In this document: positions 38,898-46,769 of the stretch, piece by piece
Layout of the letters: the number at the start of each line of letters is the position of its first letter
How positions within the stretch are numbered: position 1 is the first letter of the stretch
Source of the DNA: Thermoleophilaceae bacterium
GTDB lineage: Bacteria; Actinomycetota; Thermoleophilia; Solirubrobacterales; Thermoleophilaceae
Assembly: GCA_040901445.1 (NCBI GenBank)
Contig: JBBDYQ010000006.1
Span: 1-46,769 of the forward strand
Direction: 5' to 3'
Length of the DNA stretch: 46,769 nt
The notes under the pieces: generated by a model
Seen by the model: only the letters and a program-made list of their open reading frames with translations
Told to the model about the DNA's origin: nothing
The model's database searches: none
Translations under genes and position numbers: made by a program

Positions 38898-39620
38898 ATG
38901 GAGAAGCCCACCAAGGTCGTCGGCCAGCGCGTCGGCGCCATCCTCATCGACTCGCTGATCGTGTTCGCCTTCAACACCGCGCTCTTCTTCGCGATGGCGC
39001 AGACGAACGAGGACATCCTCCGCGGCCTGGGCGAGGGCGACATCCAGCTCGACACCAGCACCTACTTCAACCTCGACCTCGGCGACGACACCTACTCGCT
39101 CGTGGGCGGGGACTTCCTGCTCTGGCTGCTCATCACGAGCGTGGTGGGGATCCTCTACTGGATGATCCTGCCGGGGCTCAAGGGCTGGACGGTGGGCAAG
39201 CTCATCACGGGCATCCGGGTCGTGAAGGACGATGGCACCTGCCCCGCCGGCATCGGCAAGAACGTGGTGCGGCAGCTGCTCTGGATCGCCGACTACTTCC
39301 CCTACATCATCCCCTACCTCACCGGGTTCGTCGTGGCCCTCACGAACGACCGCAACAAGCGGGTCGGGGACATCGTGGCGGGCACGCTCGTGGTGCGCGC
39401 GAGCGCGGCCGGCCGGCCACTCCCGGCCGGCGCGGGCGCCCAGCCGGGCGCGGCGCCCTTCGCCGCGCAGCCGGCGGCCGGTGGGCCGGGGGCGGCGCCG
39501 GTGGCCGCGCAGCCGGCGGCCGGTGGGCCGGCGGCGCCGGACTGGTATCCCGACCCCCAGGGCGAGAAGCGCCTGCGCTACTGGGACGGCGCCGCCTGGA
39601 CCTCGCACACGGCCGACTGA
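38898..39620 (+). CDS. RDD membrane protein with C-terminal DUF2510 module
   Basis: A protein of 240 residues. The RDD domain spans three to four helices (AILIDSLIVFAFNTALFFAM; FLLWLLITSVVGILYW), with GWTVGKLITGIRVVKDDG and the Asp-rich RVGDIVAGTLVV typical of the family. A low-complexity linker of about 45 residues contains two 14-residue repeats (AAPFAAQPAAGGPG / AAPVAAQPAAGGP) encoded by a 42-bp tandem repeat at 39450-39533. The end, DWYPDPQGEKRLRYWDGAAW, is a DUF2510 module. RDD proteins may transport ions or other solutes; DUF2510 is a small binding domain of actinobacterial membrane proteins. Confidence 0.88.
   Translation: MEKPTKVVGQRVGAILIDSLIVFAFNTALFFAMAQTNEDILRGLGEGDIQLDTSTYFNLDLGDDTYSLVGGDFLLWLLITSVVGILYWMILPGLKGWTVGKLITGIRVVKDDGTCPAGIGKNVVRQLLWIADYFPYIIPYLTGFVVALTNDRNKRVGDIVAGTLVVRASAAGRPLPAGAGAQPGAAPFAAQPAAGGPGAAPVAAQPAAGGPAAPDWYPDPQGEKRLRYWDGAAWTSHTAD
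39450..39533 (+). repeat. 42-bp tandem repeat in the RDD-DUF2510 linker
   Basis: Two nearly identical 42-nt units starting GCGGCGCC and ending GGTGGGCCG encode the Ala/Pro/Gly linker repeats. Confidence 0.8.
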
Positions 39621-39625
39621 CCGGT

Positions 39626-41086
39626 TTGGCCAGGGGCCGCGTGCCGCGGGCCGCCGCGGCCGTCGCCGGCCTGGCGGTCGCAGCATGGGTGTCCACCCGC
39701 TGGGTCTCCCTGTCCCCGGACGCCCGCTACTCGCTCGCCTGGGGCGCCGAGCTCATCCGCGGCGACGCCCCGCAGGTGGACGCGCCGGAGGTGTCCACGC
39801 CGCACCCGCTCCCGATAGTGGCCGGCGGGCTGGTGTCGCTGCTCGGCGCGCGGGCGGCCGCCGACGTGTACGCCTTCGGTGCGGTGCTCGCGTTCGCCCT
39901 GCTCGTGTACGCCGGCTTCCGGCTCGGCCGGGCGCTCGGGGGCACGGTGGCGGGCGTGGTGGCGGCCGCACTTGTGGCCACCCGCGAGCGCGTCGACTTC
40001 TTCGCCTCGCGCGCGTTCATCGACATCCCGTTCGCCGCGCTGGTGCTGCTGGCGGCGGCGCTGGCGGCGGAGGGCCCCCGCCGCAACGCCACACCCGCGC
40101 TGGGGCTGCTCGCGCTCGCCGGCCTGCTGCGCCCGGAGGCGTGGGGGCTCGCCGCGCTGTACGGCGGCTGGGTGATCGTCGACCAGGCCCGCCCCAGCCG
40201 GGGTCAGGTCTTGCAGAACGGCAGAACTCGGGCCGAAGGCCCCTGCTGGTCTGCAAGACCTGACCCCGGCCCCTGCGGCATTGCAAGACCTGACCCCGGC
40301 CCGGCACCTGCGGCCACGCTCGCCCTCGTTGCCGCCGCGCCCGCCATCTGGATCCTCTTCGACCTCGCGCTCACAGGCGACCCCTTCCACTCCCTCCACG
40401 GCACCCAGGAGAACGCGCTGCTGCTCGAGCGCGACACCGGCCTCGACGACCTGGGGCCCAGCCTGCGCGCGGGAATCGAGGACCTCGCCGGCCTGGCGCC
40501 CGCCGCGGCGGGCGCGGCGTTCGGGGCCTGGGGGCTGGTGCGCTTCCGGCGCGAGCGCCCGGCGTTCGCGGTCGTCATGGGGCTGGTGGGTGCGGGGATC
40601 GCCGCCTTCGCCCTGCTGGCCGTGGCGGACCTGCCGCTCAACGACCGCTACCTCGTGGTGCCCGCGCTGGCGCTGCTCGCGCTCGCCGCGGCCGCGGTGC
40701 CACGGGCCACGCGCAGCGTCGTGGCGGCGGCCGCCGCCACGCTGGCGCTCGTGCCGGCCGCGCTGGCGCTGCCTGACGACCTCGACGCGGCGGGCGACGG
40801 GCTCGAGGGCGCACACTCCAAGGCGCGCGCGGACGAGGACCTCGAGCGGCTGCTCTCGCGCGACGGCGTCCGCGCCGCGATCGATCGCTGCCAGAGCCTG
40901 TCGGCCGCGGCGTCCGGGCGTCCGGCGGTGGCGGCCCTGCTGGGGCGCGACCCCGCCACGGTGGCCATCTCGCTCAGCCCGGTGCCGCCGCCGGGCAGCG
41001 CCACCCTGAGCACGAGCGAGACCGTGCCGCCCGGCACCCCGCGGAGCGTGCGCGTGCGTGCCTGGACCTTCGTCAACCGCTGTTGA
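39626..41086 (+). CDS. Polytopic membrane protein, GT39-like, with in-frame palindromic insert
   Basis: A protein of 486 residues. There are about ten hydrophobic helices. The first extracytoplasmic loop (SPDARYSLAWGAELIRGDAP, then VSTPHPLPIV) resembles the catalytic-loop end of mannosyltransferase-like (GT39/GT83/ArnT) proteins, though the diagnostic DE pair is not clear. The C-terminal part is soluble. Between helices, residues near 190-225 are encoded by palindrome A3 and read RGQVLQNGRTRAEG... and ARPDP twice, interrupting an otherwise hydrophobic region. The start is uncertain: TTG 39626, or GTG 39641. It probably transfers a lipid-linked sugar at the membrane, but this is a family-level guess. 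Confidence 0.65.
   Translation: MARGRVPRAAAAVAGLAVAAWVSTRWVSLSPDARYSLAWGAELIRGDAPQVDAPEVSTPHPLPIVAGGLVSLLGARAAADVYAFGAVLAFALLVYAGFRLGRALGGTVAGVVAAALVATRERVDFFASRAFIDIPFAALVLLAAALAAEGPRRNATPALGLLALAGLLRPEAWGLAALYGGWVIVDQARPSRGQVLQNGRTRAEGPCWSARPDPGPCGIARPDPGPAPAATLALVAAAPAIWILFDLALTGDPFHSLHGTQENALLLERDTGLDDLGPSLRAGIEDLAGLAPAAAGAAFGAWGLVRFRRERPAFAVVMGLVGAGIAAFALLAVADLPLNDRYLVVPALALLALAAAAVPRATRSVVAAAAATLALVPAALALPDDLDAAGDGLEGAHSKARADEDLERLLSRDGVRAAIDRCQSLSAAASGRPAVAALLGRDPATVAISLSPVPPPGSATLSTSETVPPGTPRSVRVRAWTFVNRC
40197..40300. repeat. Family A palindromic repeat inside a coding sequence (copy A3 plus half copy)
   Basis: The complete part has 20-bp arms at 40197-40216 and 40251-40270 (GGGGTCAGGTCTTGCAG and its complement plus GCC/GGC edges). 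A further right half (GCATTGCAAGACCTGACCCC) is at 40278-40297. All of it is open in the frame of the membrane-protein gene. Confidence 0.9.
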
Positions 41087-41211
41087 GGCGGCCAGGCCGG
41101 CCGGCTACGCGGCGCCGCGGATCGCGGCCGCCTCGAGCGCCATGCCGAGCGCGTGCTGCCGCCCGCGGCCGAGGCGTTCGCGGGCTTCGTGCGCGAGGCG
41201 GTCGGCAAAAC

Positions 41212-41234
41212 GGGGTCAGGTCGTGCCTGACCCC
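41212..41234. repeat. Family A palindromic repeat, short form (copy A4)
   Basis: GGGGTCAGG-TCGTG-CCTGACCCC has a perfect 9-bp stem. On the minus strand it supplies the TGA stop (41218-41216) of the class II aldolase. Between it and the preceding gene (41087-41211) I see no convincing gene. Confidence 0.85.
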
Positions 41235-41765
41235 CTCAGGAGCCAAGCCACCTGCGCCTGCTGCTCCACCACCGCGCACGTGTCCAGTGCCGCGCGCAGG
41301 GTCGCCCCGCAGCCCACCACCCCGTGCCGCGCCATGAGCACGGCGCGGCGGTCGCCCAGGGCGGCGAGCGCCGCCGCGGCCAGCTCGCCCCCGCCGGTGG
41401 GGGCGAACGGGGCCGTGCGCACCGGGCCGCCGGCGTAGTGCTCGATCTCCTCCGTGCCGGTGTCCAGGACGTCGCCGAGGAAGCTCCATGCCACCGCGTG
41501 CGGGCTGTGGGTGTGCACGATCGCGCCGACCTCGGGGCGGGCGCGGTAGATCGCGCAGTGCACGCGCCACTCGCTCGACGCCTCCCGGTCGCCGCCGGCC
41601 ACGCGGCCGTCGAGGTCGATCCGCACGACGTCGGCCGGCTCCATCTCCTCGTATGGGAGCGAGGTGGGGGAGATCAGCACGGCGTCCCCGTCCCGCACGC
41701 TGGCGTTGCCGGTGGTGGCCACCGCCAGGCCGGAGCGCAGCATGGCGAGGCAGGTCTGGACGAGC

Positions 41766-41782
<17 letters not shown>
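41216..41782 (-). CDS. Class II aldolase/adducin-family enzyme
   Basis: A protein of 188 residues. [12 protein letters not shown] is the class II N-terminal motif, the catalytic Glu is in [13 protein letters not shown], and zinc ligands are in [14 protein letters not shown] (HxH) and [12 protein letters not shown]. It matches L-fuculose-phosphate aldolase-like enzymes. It lies immediately after mtnA (17-nt overlap). Together they fit the DHAP shunt, where MtnA makes 5-methylthioribulose 1-phosphate and an Ald2-type aldolase yields DHAP and 2-methylthioacetaldehyde. MtnB dehydratase is the alternative. The last residues RGSGTT and the stop codon come from palindrome A4, so the C-terminus may have been replaced or truncated. 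Confidence 0.85.
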
Positions 41783-42725
<943 letters not shown>

Positions 42726-42749
42726 AGCGCCCGCGCCACTGCGCGGCGA

Positions 42750-42790
42750 GCCGCCCGGCTGTGTACCCGCCCTTGGCGGAGCCGGGCGGC
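42750..42790. terminator. Hairpin downstream of the opu operon
   Basis: GCCGCCCGGCT (42750-42760) pairs perfectly with AGCCGGGCGGC (42780-42790) over 11 bp. A smaller CCGCC-CTT-GGCGG stem lies in the loop. It is 35 nt past the stop of the substrate-binding gene. A T-tract is lacking. Confidence 0.6.
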
Positions 42791-42824
42791 CCGTGAAACC
42801 GCGCAGGTATCGAGAAGCCGGCCG

Positions 42825-43808
42825 TCAGCCGATCAGCCCGCTCTCGGAGAGGTACGCCTGGGCCACCGCCTCCGGCGTCTCCTTGTCGAGGTCCACGCGG
42901 GCGTTGAGCTCCTGCATGACCTCGTCGGTGAGCCCCTCCTGGATCTGCTGCACCAGCGCGGTGAGCTCCTCCTGGCCGGCCTCCTCCACGATCTGGTCGC
43001 GCATCACCAGCGTGGAGTTGTAGGGCGGGAACATGCCCTGGTCGTCCTCGAGCAGCACCTCGTTGTTGCGCTGGATCTGCGGGTCCGTGGTGAACACGAT
43101 CGACACGTCGGCGCGCCCGTTCTCGAGCACCTCGTGGCGGAGGTCGATGGCCACCGGCACGAACTCCTCGAACTCGAGGCCGTAGACCTGCTGCAGCCCC
43201 AGCAGGCAGTCCAGCCGCTGGCGGCACTCCGGCGAGCCGTACAGGCTGAGGTTGCCCGCCTCGCCCTCGAGGTCGGAGATCGTCTCCAGCTCCAGCCGCT
43301 CCGCCGTCTCCTGCGTGACCGCCACCTCGTTCGAGCTGGTGAACGGCGTGGGCGGGAACGCGGTGAGGTCCATCTCCTCGAAGCCCTGGCGCGCCTGCTC
43401 GAAGGCGGCGGCGGGCTCGGTGGGAATGTCCTCCGACGCGACGTCGAAGAACGACAGCAGCGCCGTGCCGGTGTACTCGGGGTAGGCGTCGATGGAGCCG
43501 CCCTCCAGCGCGCGCAGCGCCGTGGCCTCGTCGCCGAGGTTCAGCTCCTTCTCCACGGTGAAGCCCGCGGCCTCGAAGCCCTGGGCGAAGACTTCGCCGA
43601 GGATCTTCTGCTCGGTGAAGTTCTTCGAGCCGATCGTGATCGACTGGCCCTCGAACGCCGGGTTGGCCTCGATCTGAGTTGCCGCGGCGGTGTCCGTGCC
43701 GCCGCCGTTGTCGGCCTGGCCGCCCTCGTCGTCGTCATCGCCGCAGGCCGCGAGGCCCGTTGCGAGTGCGAGCGCCAGAACGGCGAGGATGATGCGTAGC
43801 TGCTTCAT
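42825..43808 (-). CDS. opuCC: Osmoprotectant ABC transporter substrate-binding lipoprotein
   Basis: A protein of 327 residues. A lipoprotein signal ends LATGLAACGDDDD (acylated Cys22), followed by an acidic linker. The OpuAC-like ligand domain has ITIGSKNFTEQKILGEVFAQ and GGSIDAYPEYTGTALLSFF, the signature of glycine betaine/choline/carnitine-binding proteins (OpuCC, OsmF, ProX-like). It captures osmolytes at the membrane for the permease pair upstream. The start overlaps the permease stop by 4 nt. Ligand specificity is not certain. Confidence 0.9.
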   Translation of the reverse strand: MKQLRIILAVLALALATGLAACGDDDDEGGQADNGGGTDTAAATQIEANPAFEGQSITIGSKNFTEQKILGEVFAQGFEAAGFTVEKELNLGDEATALRALEGGSIDAYPEYTGTALLSFFDVASEDIPTEPAAAFEQARQGFEEMDLTAFPPTPFTSSNEVAVTQETAERLELETISDLEGEAGNLSLYGSPECRQRLDCLLGLQQVYGLEFEEFVPVAIDLRHEVLENGRADVSIVFTTDPQIQRNNEVLLEDDQGMFPPYNSTLVMRDQIVEEAGQEELTALVQQIQEGLTDEVMQELNARVDLDKETPEAVAQAYLSESGLIG

Positions 43809-44557
43809 GACGTTGCCCTTGCCCTCCTCGTGAGTGAAATGGGGAACCTATTGCGTCTGGCGGAGAGCTTCAGCCCGCGCGGCGTCACCGCCCGCTGGAG
43901 CGCGCCCAGCGAGACCTCGGTGAAGACGGCCAGCGCCGCCACCGCGATGGCCGCTCCGAGGCGCCCCGCATCCCCGTAGGTGGAGACGTTGATGATCGGG
44001 TCGCCGAGTGTCACGACGCCGGCGAGCGGGGCGATCGTGGCGGTGGCGATCACGTTCACCATCGAGGTCTTCACCCCGCCGAAGATCAGCGGGAGCGCCA
44101 GCGGCAGCTCCACCCGGCGCACGATCTCGCCGCCGGTCATGCCCATCCCCCGCGCCGCGTCCACCGTGTCGGGATCCACCTGCCGGACACCCACGTAGGT
44201 GTTCGTGAGGATGGGCGGGATCGCCAGCACCGCGAGCGCGACCATGACGTTCGCGAAGCCCACGCTGAGGTAGGCGATGAAGAAGGCGATGAGCGCCAGG
44301 CTGGGCACGGCCCGGCCCACGTTGGACACGCTGATCGCCAGGAAGCCGAAGCGCCCGGTGTGCCCGAGCACGAGCCCGAGCGGCACGGCGACCGCGGCCG
44401 CCAAGGCCAGTGCGGCGACGCTCAGCTGCACATGCGTCCACGTGAGCTCGGCGAACTGCGAGCCGCCCACCTCGCGGCCCTCGCGCGTCTCGCGGGTGTT
44501 GAAGATGAAGTCGACCGCGTCGCCGAACTCGCCCAGGAATGCCAGCGTGTCGATCAC
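43805..44557 (-). CDS. opuCD: Osmoprotectant ABC transporter permease
   Basis: A protein of 250 residues. Six membrane helices (FGFLAISVSNVGRAVPSLAL) and the ATPase-contact EAA loop, AARGMGMTGGEIVRRVELPL. It is the partner of the permease at 44554-45255 in a heterodimeric OpuC-type transporter. The start overlaps that gene by 4 nt. Confidence 0.92.
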   Translation of the reverse strand: MIDTLAFLGEFGDAVDFIFNTRETREGREVGGSQFAELTWTHVQLSVAALALAAAVAVPLGLVLGHTGRFGFLAISVSNVGRAVPSLALIAFFIAYLSVGFANVMVALAVLAIPPILTNTYVGVRQVDPDTVDAARGMGMTGGEIVRRVELPLALPLIFGGVKTSMVNVIATATIAPLAGVVTLGDPIINVSTYGDAGRLGAAIAVAALAVFTEVSLGALQRAVTPRGLKLSARRNRFPISLTRRARATS

Positions 44558-45255
44558 GTCGTCGCCCTAGCCCGGGCCCACGGCGTGGCGGCGCGCTGCG
44601 CCAGCAGGATCAGGCCGTCGAGCACGAAGGCCAGCAGCACCGCCGCCCCGCCGGCCACGGCCACGTTCGACTTGAAGTTGATGTCGGCGAAGATCTGCCC
44701 GCCGAGGCCGCCGGCCCCGGCGAAGAACGCGAGCGTGGCCAGACCGACCGTCGTGGTGGTGGCGATGCGCAGCCCGGCCATGATCTCCGGCAGCGCCAGC
44801 GGCAGCTCCACGCGCCACAGCAGCTGGCGGTCCGTGAGGCCCATCCCGCGCCCGGCGTCCTTCGTGTCGTCGGGGACGTTGTCGAGCCCCGCTATGACGT
44901 TGCGGAAGATGATCAGCAGCGAGTAGGCCACCAGCGCGACGATCGCCGTGGTCTTGCCACGACCGGTGAGCGGGAGCAGGAGGAAGAAGGCCGCGAGGCT
45001 GGGGACCGTGTAGAGGATCCCGGTGATCTGCGTGACCGGCGGGATGAGCCAGCGCCGCCGGTAGGAGAGCAGCGCGAGGGCGAAGGCGATGGCGAACCCG
45101 ATCACGACCGAGACCACGGTCAGATATACGTGCTCGAAGAACGGGTCCACGTAGCGGTCGAGGTTGTCTCCGATCCAGCCCGGGCAGAAGCCGTTGTCGG
45201 CGATGCAGCTCGCGTCCTCGCCCGACCGCTCCTGGATCTGTACCTGTGCGATCAC
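44554..45255 (-). CDS. opuCB: Osmoprotectant ABC transporter permease
   Basis: A protein of 233 residues. An extended N-terminal segment with two cysteines (EDASCIADNGFCPGWIGDN) precedes the first helix and could form a disulfide outside the membrane. The transmembrane part includes ITGILYTVPSLAAFFLLLPL and the EAA loop GRGMGLTDRQLLWRVELPLA. GTG 45255 is the start and overlaps the ATPase stop (GTGA). Confidence 0.92.
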   Translation of the reverse strand: MIAQVQIQERSGEDASCIADNGFCPGWIGDNLDRYVDPFFEHVYLTVVSVVIGFAIAFALALLSYRRRWLIPPVTQITGILYTVPSLAAFFLLLPLTGRGKTTAIVALVAYSLLIIFRNVIAGLDNVPDDTKDAGRGMGLTDRQLLWRVELPLALPEIMAGLRIATTTTVGLATLAFFAGAGGLGGQIFADINFKSNVAVAGGAAVLLAFVLDGLILLAQRAATPWARARATT

Positions 45256-46277
45256 GCCGTGGTCTGCTCGGGCACCTGCTGCAGGCTGGAGCTGATGAGC
45301 TCGAGCGACAGCACGCCCACGGCCACGCCGCGCTCGTCCACCACCGGGCCGTACTGCGCCTCGGCCTGCAGCAGGTCGGCGAGGGCGTCGCGCACCACGT
45401 CGTCGCGCTCGACCACAGGCTCGGCGGGCGAGCGGCGGCCGTCGGTGGAGCGCCACTCGCGCGGCCGGCCCTCCGCGTCCACGAGCAGGGCGTACGGCAC
45501 GTCGTAGCCGTCGCCGCTGGGCACCGGGTCGCCCTCGCGCACGATCGGAGCGCGCCAGAGGTCGATGTCGCGCACGCGCTGGAGCGCCAGGCGCTTGAGC
45601 GCGCGGTCGGCGCCCACGAAGTCCTCCACGAACTGGTCGGCCGGGAACATCAGGAGCTCGGCCGGCGTGGCGTACTGGGCGAGCACGCCGCCCTTCTTCA
45701 TCACGGCGATGCGATCGCCCATCTTGATGGCCTCGTCGATGTCATGGGTCACGAACACGACGGTCTTCTGGATCTCGCGCTGCAGGCGCAGGAACTCGTT
45801 CTGCAGCCGCTCGCGGTTGATCGGGTCGATGGCGCCGAAGGGCTCGTCCATCAGCATCAGCGTGGGGTCGGCTGCCAGCGAGCGCGCCACGCCCACGCGC
45901 TGACGCTGACCGCCCGACAGCTGCGACGGGAAGCGGTCACGCGTCTCGGCCGCGTCGAGGTTCACGAGCCCGAGCAGCTCGTCCACCCGCTCGCGGATGC
46001 GCGCCTTGTCCCAGCCGAGCAGCTTGGGCACGGTGGCGATGTTGTCGGCGATCGAGAGGTGTGGGAAGAGGCCGACCTGCTGGATCGCGTAGCCGATCTC
46101 TCGCCGCAGCGCGGCCGGCTTGCGGTCCCTCACGCTGCGGTCGTCGAGTAGGATGTCGCCCTCGGTGATGTCGATCATGCGGTTGACCATCCGCATGGCG
46201 GTGGTCTTGCCGCAGCCCGACGGGCCCACCAGCACGCAGATCTCGCCCGCCGGCACCTCGAGGGTGAGCTCGTTCAC
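45252..46277 (-). CDS. opuCA: Osmoprotectant ABC transporter ATPase with CBS-like tail
   Basis: Walker A is GPSGCGKTT, the signature LSGGQRQRVGVARSL, Walker B LMLMDEPFGAID. The C-terminal part has a CBS-type module (YGPVVDERGVAVGVLSLELI) that may sense ionic strength or nucleotides, as in OpuA/OpuC. From the first standard start (GTG 46277) the protein has 341 residues, but homologous sequence continues upstream (TLQFRGATKRYPGQAEPAV). No ATG, GTG or TTG is available in frame before a stop; an ATC at 46346 lies 7 nt after AGGA. So an unusual start codon, or a sequence error, is likely. Confidence 0.9.
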   Translation of the reverse strand: MNELTLEVPAGEICVLVGPSGCGKTTAMRMVNRMIDITEGDILLDDRSVRDRKPAALRREIGYAIQQVGLFPHLSIADNIATVPKLLGWDKARIRERVDELLGLVNLDAAETRDRFPSQLSGGQRQRVGVARSLAADPTLMLMDEPFGAIDPINRERLQNEFLRLQREIQKTVVFVTHDIDEAIKMGDRIAVMKKGGVLAQYATPAELLMFPADQFVEDFVGADRALKRLALQRVRDIDLWRAPIVREGDPVPSGDGYDVPYALLVDAEGRPREWRSTDGRRSPAEPVVERDDVVRDALADLLQAEAQYGPVVDERGVAVGVLSLELISSSLQQVPEQTTA

Positions 46278-46386
46278 CGCGGGCTCCGCCTGCCCCGGGT
46301 AGCGCTTGGTGGCGCCGCGAAACTGGAGGGTCGCTGCCGACCGGATCGGTCGATCCTACCCGCACAGCCCGGCGAGACCCGCGGCG

Positions 46387-46769
46387 CTAGAACACCGGCG
46401 TCTCGCGGTACGACCCCATCACGCGCTGGAGCGACTCGACGATCTCCCCCTCCGAGCAGTCGGCGCGGGCGCAGTGCAGCAGCGGGTCCATCAGGTTGGA
46501 GTTGCCCGCGGCGGCGTCGCGCAGCGCCTCCAGCGCCCGCTCCACCAGCTCGGGGTCCCGGCGCGCGCGCACCGCCGCCAGGCGCTGCATCTGCTTGTGC
46601 TCCAGCGCCGGCTCCACGAGGTGCAGCCTCGGCAGGGCGCCGTCGCCGTCCGCGAATCCGTTCACGCCCACCGTCACGCGTTCGCCCCGATCGATCTGGC
46701 GGGTCTGCTCGGCGGAGGCGTCGGCGATTTCGCGTTGGGGGTAGTTCTGTTTGATGGCTTCGACCATGC
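46387..46769 (-). CDS. Methylmalonyl-CoA mutase catalytic subunit, C-terminal fragment
   Basis: The fragment (about 126 residues) reads MVEAIKQNYPQREIADASAE, then QTRQIDRGERVTVGVNGFAD, and ends NSNLMDPLLHCARADCSEGE to YRETPVF. This is the end of the approximately 530-residue catalytic chain lacking the B12-binding domain, as in archaeal-type two-subunit mutases. It converts (R)-methylmalonyl-CoA to succinyl-CoA or a related acyl-CoA isomerisation. The 5' part is beyond the window edge. Confidence 0.88.
   Translation of the reverse strand, partial: MVEAIKQNYPQREIADASAEQTRQIDRGERVTVGVNGFADGDGALPRLHLVEPALEHKQMQRLAAVRARRDPELVERALEALRDAAAGNSNLMDPLLHCARADCSEGEIVESLQRVMGSYRETPVF

Noticed and set aside
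41087-41211. Possible gene remnant: + strand frame ending ERVLPPAAEAFAGFVREAVG, resembling a LysR C-terminus
   Set aside because: Too short, and the opposite strand reads equally protein-like; there is no upstream part. Left unannotated.
7297-41234. Family A repeats as a CRISPR or terminator series
   Set aside because: Copies are kilobases apart with no regular spacers, and two lie inside coding sequences, so neither explanation holds.

Overview
The window is a very GC-rich (clearly above 65%), densely coded bacterial chromosome segment. It looks actinobacterial, probably from the class Thermoleophilia (Solirubrobacter/Conexibacter-like); this is inference from style and gene content, not from a marker gene. 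Supporting signs are a DUF2510-tailed RDD protein, an ANTAR regulator, a SigB/F-type sigma factor, two AbiEi/DUF559-type orphan proteins, LigD with topoisomerase IB, frequent GTG starts and many 4-nt GTGA/ATGA overlaps. I see no rRNA, tRNA, CRISPR array, prophage or complete insertion sequence, and no gene-free stretch over 300 bases.

Layout. 1-2.9 kb: AbiEi/DUF559 protein, SirB1-type transglutaminase-like protein, LOG protein, ArfB. 2.9-10.3 kb: secreted GH2 enzyme, PfkB kinase, PLP decarboxylase, rhodanese, a secreted trio (small Cys protein, cupredoxin, serine hydrolase) and a VanX-like dipeptidase. 10.3-12.2 kb: arsenic operon arsR-arsI-aquaporin-arsC. 12.2-14.3 kb: secreted glycerophosphodiesterase and a secreted hypothetical protein. 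14.4-21.3 kb: tyrosine catabolism (hpd-hmgA), divergent from an Lrp regulator that heads an uncharacterised operon (circularly permuted ATP-grasp plus ferritin-like protein), then a FAH-family hydrolase with a methyltransferase. 21.4-28 kb: GH-A-like secreted hydrolase, class I glutamine-amidotransferase hydrolase, second AbiEi/DUF559 protein, double VOC protein, acyl-CoA carboxyltransferase with ANTAR regulator, sigma factor. 28-32.4 kb: LigD, Usp-like protein, topoisomerase IB, methyltransferase. 32.4-38.2 kb: proton-translocating transhydrogenase (pntA1-pntA2-pntB) divergent from a 2-oxoacid:ferredoxin oxidoreductase (korA-korB). 38.3-41.1 kb: GNAT, RDD/DUF2510 and a polytopic membrane protein. 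41.2-46.8 kb: mtnA with a class II aldolase (DHAP-shunt-like), an OpuC-type osmolyte ABC transporter, and the end of a methylmalonyl-CoA mutase.

The most unusual signal is a set of short palindromic repeats embedded in or abutting genes. Family A (core GGGGTCAGGTCTTGCA) is present at four loci. At two it lies in frame inside coding sequences, both times with the left arm read as R-G-Q-V-L; at the other two it carries or abuts a stop codon. Family B supplies ATG and the peptide MAAQSRT at the 5' ends of two consecutive genes. Family C (GAACGTCCC...GGGACGTTC) flanks the VanX-like gene in opposite orientations. This resembles the in-frame palindromic elements of Rickettsia, in an unrelated lineage.

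A second pattern is a TANNNT hexamer (mostly TAGCCT, TAGGCT or TAGGGT) 6-9 nt before the start codon of twelve genes that are first in their transcription units. This suggests leaderless or near-leaderless transcription as a common mode of expression.
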